DNA from: Combretum micranthum
Taxonomy: Eukaryota; Streptophyta; Magnoliopsida; Myrtales; Combretaceae
DNA: 64,000 nt
Assembly: GCA_024138025.1 (NCBI GenBank)
Contig: JAMXBD010002494.1
Location: 124,001-188,000 of the forward strand
Direction of reading: 5' to 3'
Below, piece after piece: positions 11,901 through 22,826 of this stretch (positions are counted from its first letter, which is position 1; every line of letters starts with the position of its first letter). A program made the position numbers and the translations under genes. The notes under the pieces were generated by a model that was not told the DNA's origin, made no database searches, and saw only the letters and a program-made list of their open reading frames with translations.

Positions 11901-14139
11901 CGTATAACTGGAGATCTTGCGTTAAGCAAGTTTTTGATGATGTAAGGCATGTAAAGCCTCCTTCAAAACCAAAGAGTAACCATCTGCCACCTTAGCTGAT
12001 GGATTCCAAGTAAGGGCAGCGTGCATTCATTAAGGAGCTAACCAATATTTTAAGTAAAACTTAGTACGATCACTTTCCTTCATTGTCTAATGCTTTCTTG
12101 TTTGCTTTTTTTAGGTTGATATAGATTCTGTTTTACGTTCGCTGATTCATGTTGTCATTTAAGATACAATGAACTGAGTTTTAAAAATTTATAGAAGCTA
12201 AAAGTTTTAATCAACTTTAGTCACAATATTATGCAAGCACACCTATTGATGTAGAATAGAAATAATTAGGTCGTACTCCAAAGGATCATTAGCACCTACC
12301 GTACTCACTCTCGTCTATTATCTAACCAAAAAATTCAAAGATTGTTTATAGACATGATAATAACAAACTATCTATTTATTTACAAGTTTTAGATCAATTG
12401 ACAAAAATAATAAGTTTGAATTACAAAGAATAACTTAGATCTTGCTTTAGCGAATCCTTATCATACGATTTCAATGAAAATCTCAAAGAGACCATTGTTG
12501 AACTTCTTGAATTGTCAAATTCACTAAAGTATGCTAAAGTCTCTCTTGAGACCATTAACTTATAAACTTAAGTTATGTTAGTAATATTAATAAAAGAAAC
12601 GTTAGAAATCATTTATCAAGTAGACTATGCTATGGACGAGCCATTGCCCTGAAAGCGAATTTAGGTACGACTGTGGTAAAAATTGAAGAATGTTATCTGC
12701 TCCCCAAGGTTAATATAGTCCACCTCCAACACGTGCACTTATGGTAGAGATTTGGAATAACAAGTTTTTAATTGCCTAGAAAAAGCTCTCATAAAACACA
12801 AAAGAACGATTTTTTTTCTTTTGAAGCATGGATCTCACTTTTCTACAAAACTAAATTTTTTCCTTCACCTTCAAAAGAAATTAAAATTTTTCAAATTAAA
12901 GTAATCGAATGATAGTTTCTAATCATTAAATTTTTCCATTTCTTTCAATTAGAAAATTAAAGAAAATGTTGATTTCTGAAAAATAAAGTATTACTCATGG
13001 AATTAAAAAACTTTCGATTATGAAATTTAAAATGTTTTGGTTAAGGATTTTTAGGGTTTAAAATATAAAATCAATAGAAATAAACACAATATTTATAATT
13101 GAGACCCAGGTCGAGTAGATGGTGCATGCACATGTGGTCTCATTTCCAAAAGACTCATTTAACACATTTAAGCCCATAACAAGTCACATTCCAATGAAAA
13201 CATAATATTTGATAGAAAAATATAACCTTTTTAGATCACCAAATGATTGAAAAGAAGCAAACTTACCTAGTAATTTGATTCTTATTCTTTCATGAAGTAA
13301 GTTACAAGCTTATATGAGGTTTTATGGTTTGTCTCTTTGTATAACTCTTTAGAGAGAAAGATGTGTATTTTCTTTAGGTGAAGGGGAAATGGGGTTGTTG
13401 TTGTTGTTGTTGTTGTTAGGGTAGATCATAAGACCCTCTTATTTATCAAAATATGACATCTTTGCCCTTCGCTATAATTTATTTTTATGTTACAATGTTC
13501 ACAAGCCTAAATCAAAACTTGAGCTCAGCTTGTTTGGGTAAATGAGCTTTATTTTAAGATTGAACTTAACTTGTAAACCAATTGAGCCAAGCTAACCTTA
13601 AAGCCAATTGAGTTTGAGTAGTTTGCGAGTAGATAACATGCACTCAATTTGTTTGCAACCCTATACATTGGTCAAAATGCACATGTCGGATCAAGAAGTA
13701 AGGAAAATTAGTGAAGGTAACAATAATGAGTAAATTTTCAATTCAATATGATATTTATGTATAATATTGGACGAGCACCTAAAGTTCAAGTATTAACGAT
13801 GACATTTTTTCTTGCATTTCTACTAGTATGTAATATGCAAGTGATAAGCATATTACCAAAAATTACCATTTTAAAAGGAAAAACTTTGTTCAACTTTATA
13901 ATGAAAATGTTCACTTTTTTCCTTCAAAAAATTTTACTTTCAAAATATGCCATAAGAAAAAGGAACAAGGGGTTTAGTGGTTAAACATTTGATATATTTA
14001 CAAAAAATTTTAAATGAATAAAACTTAAAAAAAAAAATTCTCTCACCATCATCATCATCTTCTTCTTCTTTTTTGATGTTTCCCTTCTTTTAACATTTTA
14101 CCATGAATCATCATGCTTTTAGTTCAGTTAAGAGAGTAA
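11901..14139. other. AT-rich stretch, no gene seen
   Basis: The first ~100 bp may be the tail of the PMD relic beyond the MITE. The rest is AT-rich with no supported coding frame. It contains a (GTT)8 microsatellite at 13394-13418 and a TCATCATC/TTCTTC tract at 14044-14070. A stretch at 13500-13630 repeats 'gagctcagctt/gagccaagct' motifs reminiscent of degraded hAT subterminal sequence, but I could not define ends. Confidence 0.5.
13394..13418. repeat. (GTT)n microsatellite
   Basis: Eight uninterrupted GTT/TTG units. Confidence 0.9.
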
Positions 14140-14250
14140 CAAAATATCAAATATTCAAAATTGATACCTGAATTTTTCACAAAAATTCAACTTGGTATCT
14201 AAATTTTAAAAGTGGTCAATTTAATATCCAATGAAAATTTTCATTGCTAT
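14140..14250. repeat. left arm of a foldback repeat around the copia element
   Basis: The ~110 bp here is an inverted copy of 21541-21642 (shared block GGTCAATTTAATATCC / reverse GGATATTAAATTGACC with a few changes). The copia element at 14502-21454 lies between the arms, so it probably inserted into an older terminal-inverted-repeat element. A related copy occurs at 30160-30300. Outer ends are not clear. Confidence 0.55.
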
Positions 14251-14501
14251 CTTTCGGCTAAAAATAAAAAAGTTTTCATGGCTATTTATACTACCTCAGT
14301 AACTTTATTTACTTTATTTTTTAACGTGGAAGAAACAACCTATTAATGTTAGGTGATATTAAGAGTATTAATTAAAATATAACTATATATTGCCTAATTT
14401 AAATTCGCAAGGAGAGCAAAGTTCCTTCCAACCCCTCACACTATACTCAATCGTGATCAAATCACTAAAATAGTTAATATTCCAATTATTATATTTATTT
14501 T

Positions 14502-15592
14502 TGAAAACACACTAAGAATACTCAAAAGGGGGTGAATTTAGTATTTATACTAAAAGCTCAAACAATTAATTTTAATAGGCAGATAAAAAATTAACTTTAA
14601 AAACAGTAGATATATGCTAGCAAATACAAGATGAAATTTTAAAAGAGATAGGGATAAAGAAATTTAATCCAAATATAATGTGGAGTTCGATCCACTTCCT
14701 ACTCTTTATAGTCCACCAATGCCTCAATCGAGGACTTCGACACTACTGTATTGATTTCATAAAAACACACTCAAAATGAGCACTACACAGTTTTTTATCG
14801 CACACTTAGGAAATACAATATTTCTTTTATCTCTCTAGATGATCTCTAATAAATTTGAAAATAAATGAATAGAGCACTAGAAATATTTTTCTCTTTTCTT
14901 TTGATATACAAATTAATGAATAAGAGAACAAGAAAGTAAATGGATTCTTTGTTCGCGAATAATCGCACTTTTCACACTTCATTTCTTTTGAATCTCGCAA
15001 TGACATCATATATATATGGCCTTCAAAAATTCAAATGTCTATTAAAGACTGTGTTTTTAAGTCACCAAGTATTTAATGCACTTCAACAGCTCTTTCCTGC
15101 CATATTAGCACCAATATTTAAATTGTCATGCCTTAGAGATTCATCGTGCCTCAAATTTGCACTCAATAAGTCTTTACTCCATCGAGCCGTTAAATTCAAA
15201 CTGCTACGCCCTAAGCTTTAACACATCGAGCTCTTGACATGACCTTTAACTAGAGTTGTACATTTTTAAGCTTTTTCAAGTCTTGGTTTAAACTTGTCAC
15301 GCCCAAGTCGATAGACTTGTCAGCCCTCAACTAACTCCTCGACCATTTATTCTGCATTTTGTATCTTGTCAAACTTTGGCCTTAAAATTTGTCGCGCCTT
15401 GAAGATTGAAGTTGTCTAACTCTCGATTGATATTGTTCTTGTTAAAACCTGTAGAAACTCCACAAGAGCGCACAACATACACACATACATATATATATAT
15501 TTGACCAATTAAGTATAGTTTATAATAATTGAATAGTTAATTGTGTATTATATTGTCTCATCAAAATCCACAGTGAACATAAAAGTTCAACA
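14502..15592 (-). repeat. 3' LTR of the 14502-21454 copia element
   Basis: TGAAAACACACTAAG...GTTCAACA on the plus strand. Homologous to 20373-21454, sharing for example AAAAAATTAACTTTAAAAAC. About 1,091 bp. Confidence 0.9.
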
Positions 15593-15889
15593 ATCTCCCC
15601 TTTTTTATGAGGATAATTATACACGATTAACTCATTTTCAACTCAGCATACTACACCTCAATTAATCATTTGAGTTTCAATTCTCAAGTTTAATTCAGAG
15701 ATATGATGCTTAACTTTAGGGAAATGCAAGCTACACTTAATACATCATTTTGCTCCCCTTTTTATTTATCAAAACAGACTTCATGCATGCTTGTTAATTG
15801 TGCATTCTACACTTCTCGTCCTTTGTACTCATAAAAAAATGAGAGACTTATGATAATGCGAGGAAGGAGAGATGCACATACAACATAAA

Positions 15890-16130
15890 AAGAGGGCTTT
15901 ATCCAATATGTACATCACAGAACAATTACCTCATAAAAAGGACTTCACAACAATGTCTCACAACAGAGGGCTTCACAGATGCCTATACTCATGCAAGACT
16001 TCACCACACACTTCACTACAATACATAGGACTTCACTCACTTTCCTACACTTATGTAAGACTTCACATTGCCTCATCACAAAGACTTCACAACACTTACC
16101 TCAATACATGAGGACTTCACAACACTTGCA
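15890..16130. repeat. degenerate GACTTCAC minisatellite in the 3' UTR of the copia element
   Basis: The motif GACTTCAC(AACA) recurs at about 15941, 15969 (GGCTTCACAG), 15998, 16028, 16058, 16083 and 16112, roughly every 25-32 bp, with CTCAT/CACTTACCTCA spacers. It lies between the end of RNase H and the polypurine tract. Confidence 0.7.
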
Positions 16131-16299
16131 GAAATAACTCATAAAATTTGCGAATTGCATATCTACCCAACAAATGCAAACATAACAAATCATAAGCATC
16201 ACATAGCATGTATGAATATTTAATACTTCTTTTATCCTTAAATCAAGTTCTTGATTATCTAGTTTCCATGGTATTTTAGTACTCATCTTGCTTAATCAT

Positions 16300-16812
16300 T
16301 CTCAATTCTCTTCGCAAAGTGAAAAATGATCTTCACTCAAGAGTTCTGTAAAAATATCAGCAATCTGATTGTTTGTATCAACAAATTCCAAGCTGATATC
16401 TCTATTTAGAACATGACCTCTAATGAAATGATGTTTAATTTCATATGCTTAGTCCTTGAGTGTTGAATCAAATTTTTGGTTAAATTTATAGTACTTGTGT
16501 TATTGCAACAAATTCGAACACTTTCAAATCTTAAACCATAATCAAGCAAAGTTTATTTCATCCATTAAATTTATACACAACAACTGTTAGCAGCTATATA
16601 CTCAGCTTTAGCAGTTGAAAGTGCAACTGAATTTTTCTTCTTTGAGCGCCAAGATATTAGGGAATTTCCAAAAAAATAGCATGAGTCACTTATGCTTTTC
16701 CAATCTACTTTGCATATAGCAAAGTTAGCATCAGAGTATCCAATTAAATCAAAAGAGGTGAACTTTGGATACCATAAGCCAATTTCAATCGTGCTTACAA
16801 GATACTTGAATA
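16300..16812 (-). pseudogene. copia RNase H fragment
   Basis: The minus strand encodes a well-kept RNase H stretch: GYSDANFAICKVDWKS (catalytic Asp kept), then LISWRSKKKNSVALSTAKAE and YIAANSC. One or two stops and a frameshift follow before the C-terminal block (TKHMKLNIISLE, histidine region of copia RNase H). The RT that should precede it is missing; 16813-17850 lies there instead. The fragment cannot act alone. Confidence 0.85.
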
Positions 16813-17850
16813 TGTTGGAAATTTAGGGCTTGCAAAGCTCGTTTTAAGCAGCAGAATTTTTTTTTTTTTTAAAATAAATCTCCAATTTCGAATCCATGCA
16901 ATTCAATCAAATTAGTGCGGCCAGAATTATACCTTTTGATGCTTTCGAAAATTCGGATCTAAGATGCTACAAATGTGAACACCCTTTACTGTATCCACAC
17001 GAACGAATCACTAATCGGATCGTACACGTGTGCTAGTACAATGGAACTATTCCTAATGTGCTTAGGAATATGACACGAAGGTCTCTACTCTCACTTTTAT
17101 GGTTACAAACTTTCTCTATAATTCTAATGTGACGGCATGCGTCATATCAACCTAGAGGAGACCATTGTGCTCCATTTATAAGATGTTGTGTCTGTTGGTT
17201 ACCTACCCTAATCTTATTAGGCTTTTCTTTATTAAAACGACACGTGGCTTATAAAATAACAATTTTATTTAATAATTATTTATTATTCTTAATCTAATTA
17301 AGAATAATATATAATTAGATAATTCCCGATATGGTTATTAAAATAACTTATGATCCAATCGATTTATTCTTTGTGTGTGACCTTGTAGATTCACTTAATG
17401 TTAGCAATAGTCCTCAAACATCTTTTAGGCCTACAAGACATAATTGGTCTCTAGCAAGACATTACGCCAACCTAAATTAAGTGAAGATCAGTGATCCAAC
17501 TCTACCTAATAACAGTCAGCTATTTAGTCCATTTGTCATACGATATCTTATGATTAAACATAAGGTATAGATCAATACACTCTTATATTGCTTAATCATA
17601 TATTTCTTGAATCCAGAGTCTGACTGACCTTAGCGAATGACATTGATAACTCCTTATCAGATCATTCGAGTATGGCCTTGCATTTATTAGTCCTACTCAT
17701 CAAGAGGCCCAAAAGATATCTCTCTCAAATTAATGAGAGGAACAAATTCCTTCAAGAACACTCACGTTCCTCTACAAGACTTATTCCATGTCCAAGTATA
17801 GTCTTATAATCACCCAATTAAAGATTATGAAGAGCTGAATTAAAAAATGG
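16813..17850. mobile_element. probable nested solo LTR (copia type) or insertion
   Basis: The copia coding region is interrupted exactly where RT is expected. The segment opens TGTTGGAAATTTAGGG at 16813, a typical copia LTR start, and is non-coding. It has a T-run (about 16858-16871) and stretches that look like LTR sequence ('gtatggccttgcatttattag', 'caagaggcccaaaagatatc'). The right end is near 17850 (…GTAGGAATTCA), before an integrase relic resumes. I did not find a matching target duplication, so a deletion plus insertion is equally possible. Confidence 0.45.
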
Positions 17851-17859
17851 AACTTGTTA

Positions 17860-18530
17860 TGTAGGAATTCATAGTGTCATCGATAATAACCAATGTGTAT
17901 TTCTTGCCTCCTAAACTTAGAGTTTGAGTAAGATCAGATAAGTCCATCTACAATAGTTATAATGGTCTAGTAGTGGAACAAAATCCTTAGACTTAAAAGA
18001 AGTCTTGGTTTACTTTCTTTTTTGACATGCTTGATAGATCCAGTCTTTTTGAAAATTTATTTTTGATAAACCTTTGACAATATTCTTTTTAACAAGTTTT
18101 AAAATAACATCCATGCTAACATGTCCTAATTTTCTATGCCATAGCCAACTATTGTCATTTTGAGAATATAGACAAGTTTAATTTGATGATTTAAAGTCAT
18201 GCAAATTGATTTTGTAAATATTTCTTTGTCTAATCCTTCAAAATGAGCTTGGTTATTGTCAATTCTTTCAATAAAACACTCGTTGGCAAGAAAAGTTACT
18301 TTAAAACTATTGTCACACAATGGACTAACACTAAGCAAATTATGTTTCAAATCATCAACAAGCAACACATTATAATAATTAAATCTTTGTTTATGAGAAT
18401 GTTACTTTCACCAAGAATGGTTGATTTGCAATTGTCTCTAAAGGTTACACTCTCTTGATCTTTCAAGTCTAGTGATGTGAACTTGGATACATCTCCATTC
18501 ATGTACCTTGAGCAACTGCTATCCAAGTAC
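17860..18530 (-). pseudogene. copia pre-integrase and integrase N-terminal part
   Basis: The minus strand at 18368-18126 reads LLVDDLKHNLLSVSPLCD, the classic pre-integrase block of copia. It is followed by a broken LWHRKLGH equivalent and then HVSMDVILKLVKKNIVKG (about 18110-18050). An LSLGGKKYTLVIIDD block (about 17905-17860) contains the first integrase core Asp. Stops replace several residues. The rest of integrase is lost at the 16813-17850 segment. Confidence 0.8.
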
Positions 18531-19149
18531 CATTTATTACTCCCACTTGAAGATCCCTACAAAACAGATTATTACCCTTGGTACCCATTTTAGTTTGGGT
18601 CCTTTTTGGTTAGATGGAACAAGAATCTCTCTTTTGGGAACACAAACCAGCTTGCTTTGATGATTCAAATGCATTTTTTTTCTTATTGCACAGTTATGTG
18701 CAATATGACCAATTTTCCTGCAGTAGCTACGTGTCCCATGGGTGGGTTTTATAAATCAAGTTTTACAAGACTTGTAGCTACTTTCTCTATAGCCAATTCC
18801 ATGTTTATTTGAATCACACATTTGATTCCTAAAAAGCGTGTTTAGATTCTTTTTCCCATTTGTGATTTGGCTATAGTGGCTTTTGAATCATTAGGGCTAA
18901 TAGTTAACATTATATTTTGTGTTTTTTTAATTTTTCTACCTCTTTTAAGATTTTATCACTACTATTACCAGCACATGTAATATTATTATTTTTATGTAAT
19001 GTTTTAATTTCAATATCCAGCAAATCATTTTCAATTGTTAGCTTCTTATTAATTTCTTTCAACTTATCATTTTTGCTTTTCAACTTTTTATGCTTATTAT
19101 TTATCTTTTAATTTTCTAATTTCATAATATTTATTTTATCATGCATCTT

Positions 19150-20312
19150 TCCATTTTCTGATTTAATTTATTCACGTTTGGTTTGCAAAATTTCAAGTTC
19201 TTCTCCAACTTCTGTCATTAGAGATTTTAGCATGCTGTTCTTTTTCTCTGCTTTAGCTAGTTTACAACATACTTTTACATACATTTCATATAACTCAATA
19301 TATGAAGGAGAAGAAGGAGAAGTTACCTCATTGTCTAGAGCCGTAAAGCACATATTTTGATCATCTAAATCAAACGATTCTTCATCGCTCTATGTTGCCA
19401 TATATGCTCTTTCTTCTCCTCCTTTGATCTCTTCTTAAGCAATGGATAATACTACCGGATGTGTCCTGGTTTGTAGCACTTGTAGCAAGTTATCACATCC
19501 TCCTTTTTACTCCTCGATGAGCTGCTGTCACCGTCCACTCTTTTTGACTTTAACTTAGGCCTCATGAACTTCTTAAACTTTTTGACCATCAAGACCAGTT
19601 CCTTATTTTCATCTTCATTATCGTCCCTGGAATCTTGACTTGTGGCTTTTAAGGCAATTGCCTTCTTATTGGATTCCTCTCCTTACTTTTTGATGAGCTC
19701 ATGGGTTTTGAGCGCTCCAAGGAGTTCTTCCTTACCCATAAAATTCAAGTCTTGAGCTTCTTCTATTGTTGCTCTCTTTGCTTCCCAATCATTGGTTAGT
19801 GACCTAAGAAGTTTAGAATTAATTTTCAAGTTAGAAAAGTTCTTCCTAAGTATACTCAAGGGTTTATGATATTAATGAATCTGTTATGCATTTCATTTAT
19901 TAATTCATTAGGAAACATTTTGAAATTTTCAAATTGACCACATAAAACACTTCTTTTAGTATCTCAAACTCTAGTAGTCCCTTCATAAGTCTTTTCTAGT
20001 TCATCCCAAATTTCTTTAGCAGTATTACATGAAGATATTCTATTGAAATCGCTTTTATTTAAACCGCAATGCAAAATATTCATAGTAATTTCATTTAAAT
20101 CTAATTTCTTCCAATCATCTTCATTATAGTCTCTTTTTTCTTTTTTTTTTCTATTTTTAAAGGCTCATTTTATATGATATTCCAAATTAATCTATTTTAA
20201 TCTTTAAAAAAAATTTCATCCTACACTTCCAATAGAGGTAGTTACCTCCACTTAAAAGTGATGACCTACTGATAGCTTGCCCATCTAGAAACCTTAGTGC
20301 ATTATATATCAT
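19150..20312 (-). pseudogene. copia gag with zinc knuckle and coiled-coil tail
   Basis: The likely start ATG is 20310-20312 (MIYNALRFLDGQAI...), close to the primer site. A GGNYLYWKCRMKFFLK block (about 20245-20200) and a later DELEKTYEGTTRV block (about 20010-19970) identify the UBN2-type gag. A CCHC knuckle, TCYKCYKPGHIR followed by a stop, lies at about 19495-19455. A helical Lys/Glu-rich stretch (CFTALDNEV...KAEKKNSMLKSLMTEV, 19353-19168) looks like the coiled-coil tail seen in SIRE-type gag. Frame breaks near 19440, 19690 and 20150 make it non-functional. Confidence 0.8.
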
Positions 20313-20372
20313 GATCTTTACTCTACTATGTGATTAAGCCAAGATAAGATAGAAACTAGCTCTGATTCCAAA

Positions 20373-21454
20373 TGAAAATGCACTAAGAGCACTCAAGAGG
20401 GGGGAAGGAGAGGAGGGGTGAATTGAGTATGTCCACTAAAAGCTCAAATAATTAATTTTAATGGGCAGATAAAAAATTAACTTTAAAAACAGCTGATATA
20501 TACCATTAGATACATGATGAAATTTTAAAAGAGATAAGGATAAGAAATTTAATCTAGATATAACGTGGAATTCAACCCACTTCCTACTCTTCATGATACA
20601 CCAATACCTCAATCGAGGACTTCACAACCACTGCATTGATTTCATAAAAACACGCTCAAGATGAGCAGTACATAATTTTTACTGCACACTTAAGAAATAA
20701 AATATTTCATTTCTCTCTCTAGATGCTCTCTAATAAATTTACAAATAAATGAACATAACACTAGAAATATTTTTTCTCTTCTTTTGATATAAAAATTAAT
20801 GAATAAAAGAGCAAGAAAATAAATGAATTGTTTGTTCGCAAATAATTGCACTTTTCGTACTTCACTTCTTTTGTATATCCCAAGGACATCATATATATAG
20901 CCTTCAAAAATTCAAATGTCCATTAAAGATAATAACTTTAAGTCACCAAGTATTTAATGCGCTTCAACGGCTTTTCTTACCACACTGGTTTCAATATTTA
21001 AATTGTCGCACCTCAAAGTGCTACGGCTCAAATTTGCACTCGATCAATCCTTATTCCATCTAGCCTTAAATTCAAACAGTCGCATCCTAAGCTTTAATAC
21101 ATGGAGCCCTCAACGTGACTCTCGACCAGAGTTATACATTTTTAAGCTTTATCAAGTCTTGGTTTAAACTTGTTGTGCCCAAGCTAGTGGACTTATTAAG
21201 CCCTCGACTAACTCCTCGACCACCGATTTTGTATTTTTTATCTTATTAATCTTTGGCATTAAATTTTATCGTGCCTTGAAGATTGAAGTTGTCTAGCTCT
21301 CGGCTGATACTATTCCTACAAAAACTCCACAAGAATGCACAATACACACACACACACACACATTTTTTTACTAAGTATAGTTTACAATAATTGAATAGTT
21401 AATTATGTATTATATTGTCTCATCAAAATCCACATTGAACATATAAGTTCAGCA
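20373..21454 (-). repeat. 5' LTR of the 14502-21454 copia element
   Basis: TGAAAATGCACTAAGAGC...GTTCAGCA on the plus strand, right beside the primer site at 20359-20370. Contains a (CA)n tract at about 21344-21361. Confidence 0.9.
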
Positions 21455-21540
21455 ATTTTAACAATTAGATGGTTGATTAAATGGTTCCGTCGATGGAATC
21501 TTAGAAGCTCCTAAATTTTGTCAAGAATATAGTAAAAATA

Positions 21541-21642
21541 GTCATAAAAAGTTTAATTAGATATTAAATTGATCATTTTTAAAGTTTATGTACCTAAATT
21601 GAATTTCTATGCAAAATTTAGTTATCAAATTTGACATTTAAG
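21541..21642. repeat. right arm of the foldback repeat
   Basis: Inverted partner of 14140-14250. It lies just outside the copia target duplication. Confidence 0.55.
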
Positions 21643-21958
21643 AAAAGGTGAAATTACAATAATACCATAAGGTATTTAAATAATTTAACCAATTTCAACT
21701 ATTAATTGAAATGAAAAGAACAAAATCTGAGGATTTAAACCCAACTTACGTTCGAGTAGGTTTCATATTTTATTCGGCCAAATGTCGGAATGCTTCAATG
21801 GATGAAATTCTTCCACGGTTTTTTTAATAAATGTGAAAGCCTGAAAGCCGTCAAATCAGGGTGAACTTCCCAAAGCAGATTTGGCATGTCCCTGGGCCTA
21901 ACAGATTACTCGTTCCGCATGATTGAGATGGACAGTTCCGAATTGGAACATGCTATGC

Positions 21959-22818
21959 TAGACATCGTCACGATCCGGTTCGAGTCTGGAACCGGACCCG
22001 AACCGCCGGTTCCCGGTTCCAAAAGTGGTGGAACCGGAACCGGACCCGTGGGAGCCGGTCCGGTTCCCGGTTCTTAGGAACCGCTGGTTCTCACGGTTCG
22101 GTTTCGGTTCTAGAGGAACCGGGAACCATGAAAAAAAATAAAAAATCAATTAAATAATTTACTTAATTTAATTAAGAAAAAATATAAAATAAATTTTTAA
22201 CTTGAAATAACATTGAGCCTAACAATAATTATTCATGGTATTAGTTAAAAGAAATTTTATAATTATGTATTTACTTATATACAATCACTTGCACTTTTTT
22301 AGTTGTTATATTAGCAATGTGACACTATAAAATATTCAAAGATATAAATAATTCTCAATAACAAAAAATGAATCATACATTGTTAAGAAAGAAAGTCTAC
22401 TTTGATTAGAAGTCTACATAAATTTAACAATATATGATTTCAAATGTAATTATTACTTATGTTGTTAATAATAACACATTAAATATTGTGAATAGGAAAT
22501 AAATTTTTTATTATTTATGCAAAAATAGTTTTAAATATTTATTTTATAATTACAATTTTTTATAATTTTTTTCTTTTTTTCTTACTTTTTTTTATAATTT
22601 CTATGGTGTAGAACCGCCGGTTCTGCCGGTTCTTGAATCGACGGTTCCAAAACCGCCGGGTCATACGGTTTTTAGGGATGGAACCGTAAGGACCCGTCAG
22701 AACCGACGGGTCCTTTACCGGTTCAGACCCTCCATTGTCGGGCCGGTTCCCGGTTCAGGAACCGCCGGTGACGGGTCAGGTCGGTTCCCGGTTCGGAACC
22801 GACCCATGATGATGTCTA
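21959..22818. mobile_element. hAT-type MITE, GGTTC family, copy 2 (860 bp)
   Basis: A perfect 8 bp target duplication TGCTATGC (21951-21958 and 22819-22826) flanks inverted ends TAGACATCGTCACG and TAGACATCATCATG. Each ~120-200 bp subterminal region is filled with GGTTCCGG/CCGGAACC and GACCCGAACC motifs and is strongly GC-rich. The core, about 22140-22600, is very AT-rich and non-coding. Short frames on both strands through the arms (Gly/Pro/Arg-rich) are by-products of the repeats. It is non-autonomous. Confidence 0.92.
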
Positions 22819-22826
22819 TGCTATGC

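Larger units (their letters stand above)
14502..21454 (-). mobile_element. full-length but decayed Ty1/copia element, SIRE/Maximus-like
   Basis: 6,953 bp bounded by a perfect 5 bp target duplication, ATTTT at 14497-14501 and at 21455-21459. LTRs are 14502-15592 and 20373-21454, clearly homologous with scattered indels. The primer site is 20359-20370 (GCTCTGATTCCA on the plus strand, 11/12 to the initiator-Met complement). A polypurine tract (AAAAAAGGGGAGA on the minus strand, 15594-15606) abuts the 3' LTR. The interior reads right to left: gag, protease/pre-integrase and integrase start, an inserted or deleted stretch, then RNase H. The RT core is missing. Long LTRs and a gag with a coiled-coil tail suggest the SIRE/Maximus lineage, which is inferred. 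Confidence 0.9.

Noticed and set aside
21886..22149. Overlapping Gly/Pro/Arg-rich frames on both strands
   Set aside because: They are created by GGTTCCGG-type subterminal repeats of a hAT MITE, not by protein selection. The same holds for the frames at 11477-11995.
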